Assembly: GCA_900315525.1 (NCBI GenBank)
Contig: OMZO01000015.1
Span: 1 to 64,000 of the forward strand
Direction of reading: 5' to 3'
Length of the DNA stretch: 64,000 nucleotides
Origin: an uncultured Prevotella sp.
GTDB taxonomy: Bacteria; Bacteroidota; Bacteroidia; Bacteroidales; Bacteroidaceae
In this document: in pieces, positions 35,267-43,714 of the stretch
How positions within the stretch are numbered: the first letter of the stretch is position 1
Layout of the letters: every line of letters begins with the position of its first letter
Translations under genes and position numbers: made by a program
Notes under the pieces: generated by a model
What the model saw: only the letters and a program-made list of their open reading frames with translations
What the model was told of the DNA's origin: nothing
Databases searched by the model: none

Positions 35267-35309
35267 AGCCGTGTCTTTAATTTATTAAAGCTGTGTTAAT
35301 CCGTGCCTA
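35267..35309 (-). repeat. Right inverted repeat of a GxxExxY element
   Basis: Its complement begins TAGGCACGGATTAACACAGC and ends GACACGGCT, matching the left repeat with a few substitutions in the central A/T-rich turn. A further CGTGCCTAA lies at 35326-35334 at the end of rmlD. Confidence 0.85.
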
Positions 35310-35319
35310 AGAATTTAAA

Positions 35320-36177
35320 TTAATTCGTGCCTAATAGTTTGATGCACTCGGCGAGGCTCTCTTCCCAGTAGGGGATTTCGATGCCATAGGTCTGCTTGAT
35401 CTTCGTTTTGTCAAGCACGGAATAATGAGGACGGTTGGCAGGCGTCGGATACTCCTCCGTATGCAACGGGCGCACCCTGCAGTCCTTGATACCCGCAATA
35501 CGATGGATGGCCTTCGTGAAATCATACCAAGATATAACACCCTCATTGCTAAAGTGATACACACCCGGTTCAACACCCTTCTCAATAGCCGTGAAGATGA
35601 CCATTGCCAGATCACGCGCATAGGTCGGCGTACCCACCTGGTCGAAGATTACCCCCAGTTCTGGTTTCTCCTTACCCAGCCGTATCATGGTCTTCACGAA
35701 GTTGTTGCCGAAGGTCGAATAGAGCCACGCCGTACGGATGATCATCGCACGCTTGCAGAACTTCGTGACACCCAGTTCGCCAGCCAGTTTCGTAGAACCA
35801 TAGACACTATCCGGACAAGGCGTGTCCGTCTCCACATACGGGGTATGCTTCGTGCCGTTGAACACATAGTCTGTAGAGATCTGGATGAGCCATCCTCCGC
35901 GCTTGTCGATAGCAGCGGCGAGATAGGCAGGTGCCAGTGTGTTCAGGGTCGTACAGAGTTCCTTGTTGTCCTCCGCCTTATCCACAGCCGTATAGGCGGC
36001 ACAGTTCACGATACCGTCAATCTCATTGTCAGCCACAAACTGTTCCACAGCAGTCTGGTCCGTGATATCCAACTCAGCCACATCCGTATTAAAATAGGTA
36101 TGCTGGGGATTCACCTTCTCCAGCAGTTGCATCTCGTTTCCTAATTGGCCGTTACAGCCCGTCACTAATATATTCAT
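35320..36177 (-). CDS. rmlD: dTDP-4-dehydrorhamnose reductase
   Basis: From ATG 36177 the protein is 285 residues, with the NAD(P)-binding start MNILVTGCNGQLGNEM, the STDYVFNGTKHTPYVE motif and the YGSTKLAGE active-site Tyr-Lys pair. It reduces dTDP-4-keto-L-rhamnose to dTDP-L-rhamnose. A TTG at 36189 is less likely. The ATG lies 4 bp after the stop of the DUF4924-type gene. Confidence 0.96.
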   Translation of the reverse strand: MNILVTGCNGQLGNEMQLLEKVNPQHTYFNTDVAELDITDQTAVEQFVADNEIDGIVNCAAYTAVDKAEDNKELCTTLNTLAPAYLAAAIDKRGGWLIQISTDYVFNGTKHTPYVETDTPCPDSVYGSTKLAGELGVTKFCKRAMIIRTAWLYSTFGNNFVKTMIRLGKEKPELGVIFDQVGTPTYARDLAMVIFTAIEKGVEPGVYHFSNEGVISWYDFTKAIHRIAGIKDCRVRPLHTEEYPTPANRPHYSVLDKTKIKQTYGIEIPYWEESLAECIKLLGTN

Positions 36178-36181
36178 ACTT

Positions 36182-36727
36182 TTACTCAAACTTCAATCCT
36201 TCCTCCTTGTCTTTCTTATAGTAGTCACTGAGCATACCGATAAAGGTGCTAATCTCCTTCACGGCGTGCTGCGTGTCAGGCGAGATATCCTTCTTCTGCA
36301 GACGCAGCATCATCACGCCATAGAGCGAGTTGAAACAAGTCTCAATCTCGTTTTCCTCCTTGTTGGCCCCACGGTTGCGCAGTTCCACGATGAAGGGAAG
36401 AACCTTATAATACGCCGTATTATAGAAGGGGAACTTCGGCGACTCCAAGAGTTGATTGTGGAGTTCTATGAGCATCTGCAGAGTCACCTTGTTGATCTGC
36501 AAGTGTCCCTTCTCGCGACACCCTTCCTGATTCATCATCCTGATGAGGTTACCAAACCAGTCGATCTCCTCCTCTTTCTGTTCGTCGTCATAGTCAAACC
36601 GCTCCACATACTCACGCTTGATTCGCGACAGCGAGCAGTCGAAGGCACGTATCGTGTCCTCTATCTGCCACATGTAAAGCAGATATTCAGCAATGTTTTT
36701 CTTTCTTAATTCTTGTGCTACAAACAT
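36182..36727 (-). CDS. DUF4924-type protein of Bacteroidota
   Basis: The 181-residue protein (MFVAQELRKKNIAEYLLYMW) resembles, from memory, a family restricted to Bacteroidota and labelled DUF4924; no function is known. It is helical and soluble, with conserved-looking blocks EKGHLQINKVTLQMLIELHN and LSDYYKKDKEEG. It lies 3 bp after the LysE gene and 4 bp before rmlD. Confidence 0.75.
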   Translation of the reverse strand: MFVAQELRKKNIAEYLLYMWQIEDTIRAFDCSLSRIKREYVERFDYDDEQKEEEIDWFGNLIRMMNQEGCREKGHLQINKVTLQMLIELHNQLLESPKFPFYNTAYYKVLPFIVELRNRGANKEENEIETCFNSLYGVMMLRLQKKDISPDTQHAVKEISTFIGMLSDYYKKDKEEGLKFE

Positions 36728-36730
36728 ATC

Positions 36731-37393
36731 CTAAAACCTCAACAAATTGGTGGTCGTACCCAGTAGCATGATGACAGAGCCAAGAATCACGGCCACACCA
36801 ATAATCTGGTTGATGATCTTGATACCGTTGGTATCGAACTTCGTACGGATCTTGTCCACCAGCCACGTCAGTCCCCACCACCAGAGCAGTGCGCCCGCAA
36901 CGATGCTCGCAAAGCCTACCACCATCTCAAACGGATGGTCGGGCAGCACGAAGGCAAACTGGGCATACATCGCCAGGAAGAGGAAGACGATCAGCGGATT
37001 GGAGAACGTCACGAGGAATGCCGTCCACGCATTGTACCAGATGGTCCCCTTCTGCTGGCCTGACTGGTGCATCTTCTTCGTAGGGTCCGAACGATAGGTA
37101 TAGAGTCCGAAACAGAGCAGCATCACGCTACCCACCAGCTGCAGATAGAAGCGGTTCTGCGTATTCGTGATGAAATCCATCACAAACGACATACCGAAAC
37201 CCGCAAAGGCAGCGTAGATGATATCGCTCGCGGCTGCCCCCATACCCGTAGCCATGCCATACCATCGCCCCTTGTTCAGCGTACGCTGCACGCAGAGGAT
37301 ACCGACAGGCCCCATCGGAGCACTGGCTATCACCCCGATCATCATCCCCTTGAAGATGAAATCTAATATATTTATAGGTACATGAAATGGCAT
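36731..37393 (-). CDS. LysE-family amino-acid exporter
   Basis: The 220-residue protein has six likely membrane helices and the family start GMMIGVIASAPMGPVGILCV, followed by FAGFGMSFVMDFI and FLVTFSNPLIVFLFLAM. LysE/RhtB proteins export amino acids; the substrate is unknown. It heads a unit LysE-DUF4924-rmlD. Confidence 0.9.
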   Translation of the reverse strand: MPFHVPINILDFIFKGMMIGVIASAPMGPVGILCVQRTLNKGRWYGMATGMGAAASDIIYAAFAGFGMSFVMDFITNTQNRFYLQLVGSVMLLCFGLYTYRSDPTKKMHQSGQQKGTIWYNAWTAFLVTFSNPLIVFLFLAMYAQFAFVLPDHPFEMVVGFASIVAGALLWWWGLTWLVDKIRTKFDTNGIKIINQIIGVAVILGSVIMLLGTTTNLLRF

Positions 37394-37401
37394 AACGGGT
37401 G

Positions 37402-37409
37402 CAAAGGTA
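37402..37409 (-). promoter_or_regulatory. -7 box upstream of the LysE gene
   Basis: TACCTTTG on the minus strand. It ends 9 bp before the LysE ATG at 37393, so the transcript would be nearly leaderless if this box is used. No -33 TTG was found. Confidence 0.5.
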
Positions 37410-37473
37410 CAAAAATAATCCGAAAAGAATGGTTAATTTCCGTAAAAAAGGGCCGTGTATGGAGGTTTTTTAT

Positions 37474-37481
37474 TAATTTTG
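37474..37481 (+). promoter_or_regulatory. -7 box upstream of the ROK kinase gene
   Basis: TAATTTTG, 39 bp upstream of the ATG at 37520; no -33 TTG at the usual spacing. Confidence 0.55.
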
Positions 37482-37519
37482 TACCGAATTTGCAAAATCA
37501 AACATAAAACTATAAAGTC

Positions 37520-38506
37520 ATGAACGAACAGAACGCAGCAATCAAGCCCTATGTAATAGGCTTGGACTTAGGTGGAACAAACTCCGTCTTCGGCATTGTA
37601 GATGCCCGTGGTGAAATCAAGGCAACTACTGCCATCAAGACTGGTGGCTACGATAAGGTGGAAGACTATGTGGATGCCTGTGTCGAGGCTCTGCAGGTGA
37701 TTATCGACCAGGTGGGCGGCATCGAGAAGATCAAGTCGATGGGTATCGGCGCCCCCAACGGAAACTTCTACAACGGCACCATCGAGTTTGCCCCCAATCT
37801 GCCTTGGGCCCACGACGGCATCGTGCCTCTGGCAAAGCTCTTCAGCGAGCGTCTGAACAACATCCCCGTAGCACTCACCAACGACGCTAACGCCGCCGCT
37901 ATCGGAGAGATGGTCTATGGTGTGGCTCGCGGCATGAAGAACTTCATCGTCATCACCCTGGGCACGGGCGTAGGTTCTGGTATCGTCGTCAATGGTCAGC
38001 TGCTTTACGGCCACGACGGCTTTGCCGGTGAGCTGGGTCACGTCACGATGGTACGTGGCGCAGAAGGCCGTTTGTGCGGTTGTGGACGTACAGGCTGTCT
38101 GGAGTGCTACTGCTCTGCCACCGGTGTTGCCCGCACGGCTCGCGAACTGCTCGCCAAGACCGAGCGTCCCAGTCTGCTGCGCGAGTTGGATCCCGAGAAG
38201 ATCACTTCGCTCGATGTCTCGATCGCTGCTGGCAAGGGCGACGAACTCGCCAAGGAGATCTACGAGTTCACTGGTAAGATGCTCGGTGAGGCCTGTGCCG
38301 ACTTTGCAGCCTTCTCATCCCCCGAGGCCTTCATCTTCTTCGGCGGTATGGTCAAGGCTGGCGAGCTGATCATGAAGCCCATCCGTGAGGCCTACGAGGC
38401 TCATGTGCTGAAGATCTTCAAGGGCAAGGCCCAGTTCCTCGTCAGCGGACTCGACGGTGCCAGCGCAGCTGTCCTCGGAGCCTCCGCCATCGGTTGGGAA
38501 ATCTAG
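37520..38506 (+). CDS. ROK-family sugar kinase (glucokinase)
   Basis: The 328-residue protein has the ATP-phosphate loop VIGLDLGGTNSVFGIVD, the sugar-site region LTNDANAAAIGE, GTGVGSGIVVNG and the zinc motif CGCGRTGCLECY. ROK proteins include glucokinases, fructokinases and ManNAc kinases; in Bacteroidota such proteins are usually called glucokinase. It is a single-gene unit closed by a terminator. Confidence 0.92.
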   Translation: MNEQNAAIKPYVIGLDLGGTNSVFGIVDARGEIKATTAIKTGGYDKVEDYVDACVEALQVIIDQVGGIEKIKSMGIGAPNGNFYNGTIEFAPNLPWAHDGIVPLAKLFSERLNNIPVALTNDANAAAIGEMVYGVARGMKNFIVITLGTGVGSGIVVNGQLLYGHDGFAGELGHVTMVRGAEGRLCGCGRTGCLECYCSATGVARTARELLAKTERPSLLRELDPEKITSLDVSIAAGKGDELAKEIYEFTGKMLGEACADFAAFSSPEAFIFFGGMVKAGELIMKPIREAYEAHVLKIFKGKAQFLVSGLDGASAAVLGASAIGWEI

Positions 38507-38518
38507 TAAGACCACGAT

Positions 38519-38545
38519 AAAGGGAGAGTGAAAAGCTCTCCTTTT
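38519..38545 (+). terminator. Terminator of the ROK kinase gene
   Basis: A short stem GGAGAG (38523-38528) with CTCTCC (38536-38541), flanked by AAAG and TTTTT. Confidence 0.7.
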
Positions 38546-38596
38546 TCATTTTTCCGTCACTAACTTATACCACAAGAATCGTAAGCAAACAAGACA

Positions 38597-40378
38597 ATGA
38601 GAAAACTATTGACTCTGATTCTGCTTGTTGCCGCCCTGACGGTGAAGGCACAAGACATTCCCCAGGTAGCCAACATCCTGGGCCGACAGACAACCTCGCT
38701 CAACGGCCCCTGGCACTATATCGTCGATGTACAGGAAGAGGGCTACTACGACTATCGTATGAAGCCCATGCGCAACGGCTTCTTCATCAATGCCAAGCCC
38801 CAGCGCCCTGAAGACCTCATCGAATACGACTTCGACAAGGCCGAGACGATGCAGATACCTGGTGACTGGAACACCCAAGACCAGCGCCTCTTCTTCTACG
38901 AAGGTACGGTATGGCTGAAGCGCAGCTTCGAGTTCCACCCAGAAGCAGGCCGTCGCACCCTACTCTACTTCGGAGCCGTCAACTACGACGCCCACGTCTA
39001 TGTCAACGGTCAGAAGGCAGGCCACCATCAGGGCGGTTTCACACCCTTCAACTACGACGTGACTGACCTGCTGAAGGACGGTGAGAACCAAGTCATCGTG
39101 AAGGTTGACAACAAGCGACACCCAGAGGACGTGCCCACACAGATCTTCGACTGGTGGAACTATGGCGGCATTACCCGCGACGTGCTGCTCGTCAGCGTTG
39201 CTCCCACCTATGTCGAGAACTACAAGCTGCAGTTGGCCAGCCTGGAAGGTCGCCTGCTGCAGTTCAGCGCCAAGCTCAACAAGGCCGAGGCAGGACACAC
39301 CATCACGCTTCGCATCCCAGAACTCAAGATTGTGAAGAAGCTGACCACCAGCGACGACGGTTCCGCCACCATCTCGATGAAAGCCAAGCCACAGCTCTGG
39401 ACGCCCGAGAACCCTAAATTATATAAGGTGGAGATCCAGCTGGGCGATGAGACCATCAGCGACGAGATCGGCTTCCGCACCATCGAGACACGCGGCAAGC
39501 AGATCCTGCTCAACGGCGAGCCGATCTTCCTGAAGGGCATCAGCATCCACGAGGAGAAGCCAAACGGCGGTGGACGAGCCAACTCGACGGACGACGCCCA
39601 CACGCTGCTCTCATGGGCCAAGGAACTCGGCTGCAACTACGTGCGTCTGGCCCACTACCCCCACAACGAATATGCCGTTCGTGAGGCTGAGCGCATGGGC
39701 ATCCTCGTATGGTCGGAGATTCCCGTCTATTGGACCATCGCCTGGACCAATCCCGCCACCTATGCCAATGCCGAGCGCCAGCTCGACGATATGATCGCCC
39801 GCGACCAAAACCGTGCGAACGTTATCATCTGGAGCATCGCCAACGAGACGCCCCACTCCGCTGAGCGCGACACCTTCTTAGGCAAACTCGCCAAGCACGC
39901 CCGCCAGCTCGACCCCACACGCCTCATCTCGATGGCAATGGAGGTGACTGGTGCCTCCAACTACCACAACATCCTCCACGACAACATGAGCGACCTCGTG
40001 GATGTCGTCAGTTTCAACCAGTATATCGGCTGGTATCGCGACGTGAACGACGCCTCGAAGATGACATGGGAGATCCCCTACGACAAACCCGTCATCATCA
40101 GTGAGTTCGGCGGAGGTGCGAAATACGGCCTACACGGCCCCAAGAACCAGCGCTGGACGGAGGAGTTCCAAGAGAACCTCTACCGCGAGAACTGTGCGAT
40201 GCTCGACAAGATCGACGGCCTCGCAGGCACCACGCCTTGGATCCTGAAGGACTTCCGTTCGCCACGCCGCGTACTCACAGGCATCCAAGACTACTACAAC
40301 CGCAAGGGCGTCTTCAGTGACAAGGGCGAAAAGAAACTCGCTTTCTACGTCCTTCGCGACTGGTACGCCACGAAATAA
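38597..40378 (+). CDS. Glycoside hydrolase family 2 (beta-glucuronidase- or galactosidase-like)
   Basis: The 593-residue protein has a signal peptide (MRKLLTLILLVAALTVKAQ), an N-terminal jelly-roll domain, an immunoglobulin-like domain and a TIM barrel (about residues 300-590). The acid/base Glu is E417 in IANETPHS, and the nucleophile E503 in VIISEFGGGAKYG. Length and the NYVRLAHYPHNEYAVREAER segment resemble beta-glucuronidases. No Cys lipobox, so it is probably periplasmic. No promoter of the usual form was seen within 80 bp upstream. Confidence 0.92.
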   Translation: MRKLLTLILLVAALTVKAQDIPQVANILGRQTTSLNGPWHYIVDVQEEGYYDYRMKPMRNGFFINAKPQRPEDLIEYDFDKAETMQIPGDWNTQDQRLFFYEGTVWLKRSFEFHPEAGRRTLLYFGAVNYDAHVYVNGQKAGHHQGGFTPFNYDVTDLLKDGENQVIVKVDNKRHPEDVPTQIFDWWNYGGITRDVLLVSVAPTYVENYKLQLASLEGRLLQFSAKLNKAEAGHTITLRIPELKIVKKLTTSDDGSATISMKAKPQLWTPENPKLYKVEIQLGDETISDEIGFRTIETRGKQILLNGEPIFLKGISIHEEKPNGGGRANSTDDAHTLLSWAKELGCNYVRLAHYPHNEYAVREAERMGILVWSEIPVYWTIAWTNPATYANAERQLDDMIARDQNRANVIIWSIANETPHSAERDTFLGKLAKHARQLDPTRLISMAMEVTGASNYHNILHDNMSDLVDVVSFNQYIGWYRDVNDASKMTWEIPYDKPVIISEFGGGAKYGLHGPKNQRWTEEFQENLYRENCAMLDKIDGLAGTTPWILKDFRSPRRVLTGIQDYYNRKGVFSDKGEKKLAFYVLRDWYATK

Positions 40379-40439
40379 CCGCAATTAGACAAAAAATATC
40401 AAAGGGTAGGCAAGACAAGATTTTTATAAATCATTAAGT

Positions 40440-41719
40440 ATGGTACAAGATTTATACATTTTGATGATTACAGCAGCTGTAGTCAGTATTCTGTTTAAGT
40501 TGTTAAAGCAGCCAGTGGTGCTGGGTTATATCGTTGCAGGTGTCTTGGTGGGTCCTCATCTGTTTGGCAAGAGCCTTGTGAACCCGGACAACGTGAAGCA
40601 ATGGGGCGACATCGGCGTGCTGTTCGTACTGTTCTGTATCGGTCTGGAGTTCCGTCTGAAGAACCTCATCAGCAGCGGCAAGGTGGCCGCAATAGGTGCG
40701 TTGACAATCATCTTAGGCATGATGCTCTTAGGCTACTTAGTGGGACAGGATGCTAACCTAGACATGGTCAACTCCCTGTTTCTGGCAGGCATGCTCTGCA
40801 TGTCGAGCACCACTATCGTGATGAAGGCCATTGACGAGGCAGGCTTGAGTAAGGAACGTTTCGTCAAGGGAGCGACCAGCATCCTCATCGTGGAGGATGT
40901 GGTGGCTGTGGTACTGATGGTATTGCTCTCCAGTATAGCCATCCGCCATCAGTTCTACTGATTATCCCGACACTGATCCGCAAAGTGAAAAAACATCTGA
41001 ACGACGAGACGCTTATCATCCTCGCCTTAGGTCTGTGCCTGGGTATGGTGCTGACAGCAGAGGAAGCAGGGTTCAGTAGTGCACTTGGTGCTTTCGTGAT
41101 GGGCTCTATCCTTGCCGAGACAGTGGAGTCGCATCGTATCGAAAAACTAATGACACCGCTGAAGAATGTCTTTGCCGCTATCTTCTTCATCTCTGTGGGT
41201 ATGCTGATCAATCCGGCTTCATTAGCGGAATACTGGGTGAGCATCGTCTATGTCAGCCTGGTCATTATCATCGGAATGATTCTCTTTGGCACCTTGGGTT
41301 GCTGGTGGGGCGGTCAGACGATGCGCGACTCCATGCTTACCAGCTTCTCATTCGTACAGATTGGTGAGTTCTCGTTTATCATCGCTGGACTGGGTACCAG
41401 TCTGGGCGTACTCAATCCCATCATCTATCCTATCATTGTGGCAGCCAGTGTGGTGACCACCTTCCTCACACCTTATATTATGAAGGCTGCCGTGCCATGC
41501 TATACGTTCCTTTATAATCACGCTTCAGCGAGCATGCGTGCTAAGATCGACCAGCGCGAGCAGCAAGTGGCAGAAGCAGAGGCAGAGGCGGCTAAACCAT
41601 CTGGCGACAAGAGCTCATTAGCAGACAGGGCGCGCCATGCCGTCAGGAAAACCTTTATCACGAAGCACCTTGTCAATCTGTTTATCAAGAACATGAGTGC
41701 TCACGATGAAAATCAATAG
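40440..41719 (+). pseudogene. Broken KefB-like cation:proton antiporter gene
   Basis: Two open frames add up to one CPA2 antiporter. The first (40440-40961, 173 residues) covers helices 1-5 and ends SSIAIRHQFY followed by TGA. The second frame, whose coding sense is visible from about 40953 (LLIIPTLIRKVKKH), carries the remaining helices to 41719, including GFSSALGAFVMGSILAET and QIGEFSFIIAGLGTS. In intact homologues the two parts are joined by roughly 20 further residues, so a deletion plus frameshift is likelier than a simple base slip. A sequencing or assembly error remains possible. The C-terminal tail is charged; no TrkA-N domain is present. Confidence 0.8.
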
Positions 41720-41727
41720 CCAGACAA

Positions 41728-42141
41728 TTATTCAAGGGTATCGATGGGGAGATCTGCGTTCTTGCGGTAGGCCAGGCCAGTGACGACACAGCAGAGGTCG
41801 CCATGCTGATTGGTGACACGCACATCGACATAGGGTATCTTGTGATGGTTATACACTTCGGTGGCCTCAGCTATCAGGGTATCACCGACACGGGCGCTCT
41901 TGAGGAACACGATGTTGTTCTCCAGTCCGAAGGTGAGCGCACCTCGGCTGTTCATTACGGCAGCCAGTGCAATATCGGCCAGCGTGAAATAGGCACCGCC
42001 CTGACAGACGCCGCCTGCGTTCAGATGATGTTCTGTGACCAGCATCTCAGCCCGAGCATAGCCTTCACGTACCTCTTTTAATAGACAACCATTGTCTGCG
42101 GCAAATCGGTCGCCTTGCGTTAAAAAGTCTTTTAAAGTCAT
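41728..42141 (-). CDS. PaaI-family hotdog thioesterase
   Basis: The 137-residue protein shows the hotdog signature HLNAGGVCQGGAYFTLADIA, where PaaI-type enzymes have HxNxxGxxHGG; here Cys-Gln-Gly stands where many have His-Gly-Gly. It probably hydrolyses an acyl-CoA; substrate unknown. It has its own promoter, divergent from the trp operon. Confidence 0.88.
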   Translation of the reverse strand: MTLKDFLTQGDRFAADNGCLLKEVREGYARAEMLVTEHHLNAGGVCQGGAYFTLADIALAAVMNSRGALTFGLENNIVFLKSARVGDTLIAEATEVYNHHKIPYVDVRVTNQHGDLCCVVTGLAYRKNADLPIDTLE

Positions 42142-42162
42142 CGTTTACTGATAAATCGTCGG

Positions 42163-42194
42163 CAAAATTACATTTTTTCTTTCATTTTATCAAA
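42163..42194 (-). promoter_or_regulatory. Promoter of the PaaI thioesterase gene
   Basis: TTTG (42194-42191) and TAATTTTG (42170-42163) on the minus strand, 20 bp apart. Confidence 0.7.
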
Positions 42195-42209
42195 AAAGTT
42201 GCCGAAAAA

Positions 42210-42241
42210 TTTGCAGGAAAAAAGAAATATATCTATCTTTG
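42210..42241 (+). promoter_or_regulatory. Promoter of the trp operon
   Basis: TTTG at 42210-42213 and TATCTTTG at 42234-42241, 20 bp apart, ahead of the Trp leader peptide. Transcription should start near 42248, giving a leader of about 180 nt before trpB. Confidence 0.8.
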
Positions 42242-42264
42242 CCGCCAGAAAACAAAATGACAAG

Positions 42265-42330
42265 ATGAACAACAGGATGTTTAACATTTGGTGGTGGTGG
42301 TGCTCGAGATATGAAATGTCGCGAGGCTGA
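42265..42330 (+). CDS. trpL: Tryptophan operon leader peptide
   Basis: An ATG at 42265 opens a 21-codon frame reading MNNRMFNIWWWWCSRYEMSR plus Gly, then TGA at 42328-42330. Codons 9-12 are four consecutive TGG (Trp) codons, in a genome where Trp is rare. It lies just after the trp promoter and just before a terminator. Ribosome stalling at the Trp codons is the classic attenuation sensor. A three-codon frame (MTR, from 42257) stops in overlap with the trpL start codon. Confidence 0.9.
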   Translation: MNNRMFNIWWWWCSRYEMSRG

Positions 42331-42376
42331 TTGCCGTATCTGTTATCATCAGGATATACCAGAGGCTCGTCGCGAC
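42318..42376 (+). promoter_or_regulatory. trp antiterminator pairing segments
   Basis: GTCGCGA at 42318-42324 (inside the last leader codons) is fully complementary to TCGCGAC at 42370-42376 (inside the 5' arm and loop of the terminator). Pairing would block the terminator. A ribosome stalled at the Trp codons (42289-42300) leaves the first segment free; one that reaches the stop codon at 42328 covers it. Confidence 0.8.
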
Positions 42377-42396
42377 TGCGGCGAGTCTCTTTTTTT
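42361..42396 (+). terminator. trp attenuator terminator
   Basis: A 13-bp stem with two G-U pairs (42361-42373 with 42378-42390), loop GACT, followed by a T run to 42396. It lies 31 bp before trpB and after the leader peptide, so it acts as a regulated terminator. Confidence 0.9.
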
Positions 42397-42427
42397 GTTG
42401 TTTAATCACACAAAAACAAGATAAAAA

Positions 42428-43636
42428 ATGAAAGAAAGCTATTTTGTAGATGAAAGAGGATTTTACGGAGAGTTCGGCGGTGCCTACGTGCCGGAGATAC
42501 TCTACAAGTGCGTGCACGACCTGCAGGACGCCTACCTGCCGATCATCGAGTCCTCGGAGTTCAAGCAGGCTTACCACGCGCTGCTGAAAGACTACGTGGG
42601 CAGGCCCTCGCCTCTCTACTATGCCCAGCGCATGAGTGAGAAGTACGGCTGTCAGCTCTACCTGAAGCGTGAGGACCTGAACCACACGGGTGCCCACAAG
42701 ATCAACAACACCATCGGACAGATCCTGCTGGCCAAGAAGATGGGTAAGACGCGCATCATCGCGGAGACGGGTGCCGGACAGCACGGTGTGGCAACAGCAA
42801 CGGTCTGTGCGCTGATGAACATGAAGTGCGAGGTATTCATGGGAGCTACCGATGTGGAGCGTCAGCACACAAACGTGGAGCGCATGAAGATGCTGGGCGC
42901 AGAGGTGCATCCCGTTCGCACAGGTAACATGACGCTGAGCGACGCCTGCAGTGAGGCCATCCGCGACTGGTGCTGCCATCCTGCCGACACCTTCTACATC
43001 GTAGGTTCGACGATGGGGCCACACCCCTACCCTGACCTCGTGGCCCGTATGCAGAGCGTGATCTCAGAGGAAATCAAATGGCAGCTGGAGGAGAAGATAG
43101 ACCGCGACTATCCCGACTATCTCATCGCCTGCATCGGCGGCGGTTCGAATGCGGCGGGCACCATCTACCACTACGTGAACGACGAGCGCGTGAAGATCGT
43201 GCTGGCGGAGGCTGGCGGACACGGATGGGAGACAGACCACACGGCAGCCACCATCCATAAGGGTTCGACAGGCATCCTACACGGGGCGAAGATGCTCGTG
43301 ATGCAGAATGAGGACGGACAGATACAGGAGGCCTTCACCATCTCTGCCGGACTCGACTATCCTGGCGTGGGACCCATGCACTGCAACATGGCCAAGAAAG
43401 GACGTACGGAGGTGCTCAGCATCAACGACGACGAGGCCATCTACGGTGGTTACGAATTGACGCGCATGGAGGGCATCATACCTGCCATCGAGAGTGCTCA
43501 CGCCATCGCTGCCCTAAAGAAGCTGACATTCAAGCCCGACGACGTGGTCGTGCTGACGGTCTCTGGGCGTGGCGACAAGGACGTGGAGACTTATCTGAAC
43601 AACAAGGCGATGGCCAAAGAATATGGGAATTTCTAA
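42428..43636 (+). CDS. trpB: Tryptophan synthase beta subunit
   Basis: The 402-residue protein has the PLP lysine K91 in HTGAHKINN, the phosphate-binding loop GGGSNAAG and the GRGDKD end motif. It condenses indole and serine into tryptophan with TrpA. trpB as first gene, well apart from trpA at the end, is the Bacteroidota order. The spacer to trpE (78 bp) contains a solo mobile-type repeat. Confidence 0.98.
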   Translation: MKESYFVDERGFYGEFGGAYVPEILYKCVHDLQDAYLPIIESSEFKQAYHALLKDYVGRPSPLYYAQRMSEKYGCQLYLKREDLNHTGAHKINNTIGQILLAKKMGKTRIIAETGAGQHGVATATVCALMNMKCEVFMGATDVERQHTNVERMKMLGAEVHPVRTGNMTLSDACSEAIRDWCCHPADTFYIVGSTMGPHPYPDLVARMQSVISEEIKWQLEEKIDRDYPDYLIACIGGGSNAAGTIYHYVNDERVKIVLAEAGGHGWETDHTAATIHKGSTGILHGAKMLVMQNEDGQIQEAFTISAGLDYPGVGPMHCNMAKKGRTEVLSINDDEAIYGGYELTRMEGIIPAIESAHAIAALKKLTFKPDDVVVLTVSGRGDKDVETYLNNKAMAKEYGNF

Positions 43637-43656
43637 GTTTAGGCACAGTAACATTG

Positions 43657-43694
43657 GGCACGGATTAACACGGCTTTATAAATAAAGACACGGC
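43657..43694 (+). repeat. Solo copy of the GxxExxY-element repeat between trpB and trpE
   Basis: 38 bases match the terminal repeat at 34841: GGCACGGATTAACACGGC, a short CTTTA/TAAAG hairpin, then GACACGGC. No GxxExxY gene is attached. A degenerate start of another copy (AGGCACAGTAACA) lies at 43641-43653. Confidence 0.85.
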
Positions 43695-43714
43695 AGTTCC
43701 AAAAAAAAGAATAT

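Noticed and set aside
42281-43024. A 247-codon minus-strand frame across the trp leader and trpB
   Set aside because: It is antisense to trpB, and its tail covers the trp attenuator, which has a better explanation.
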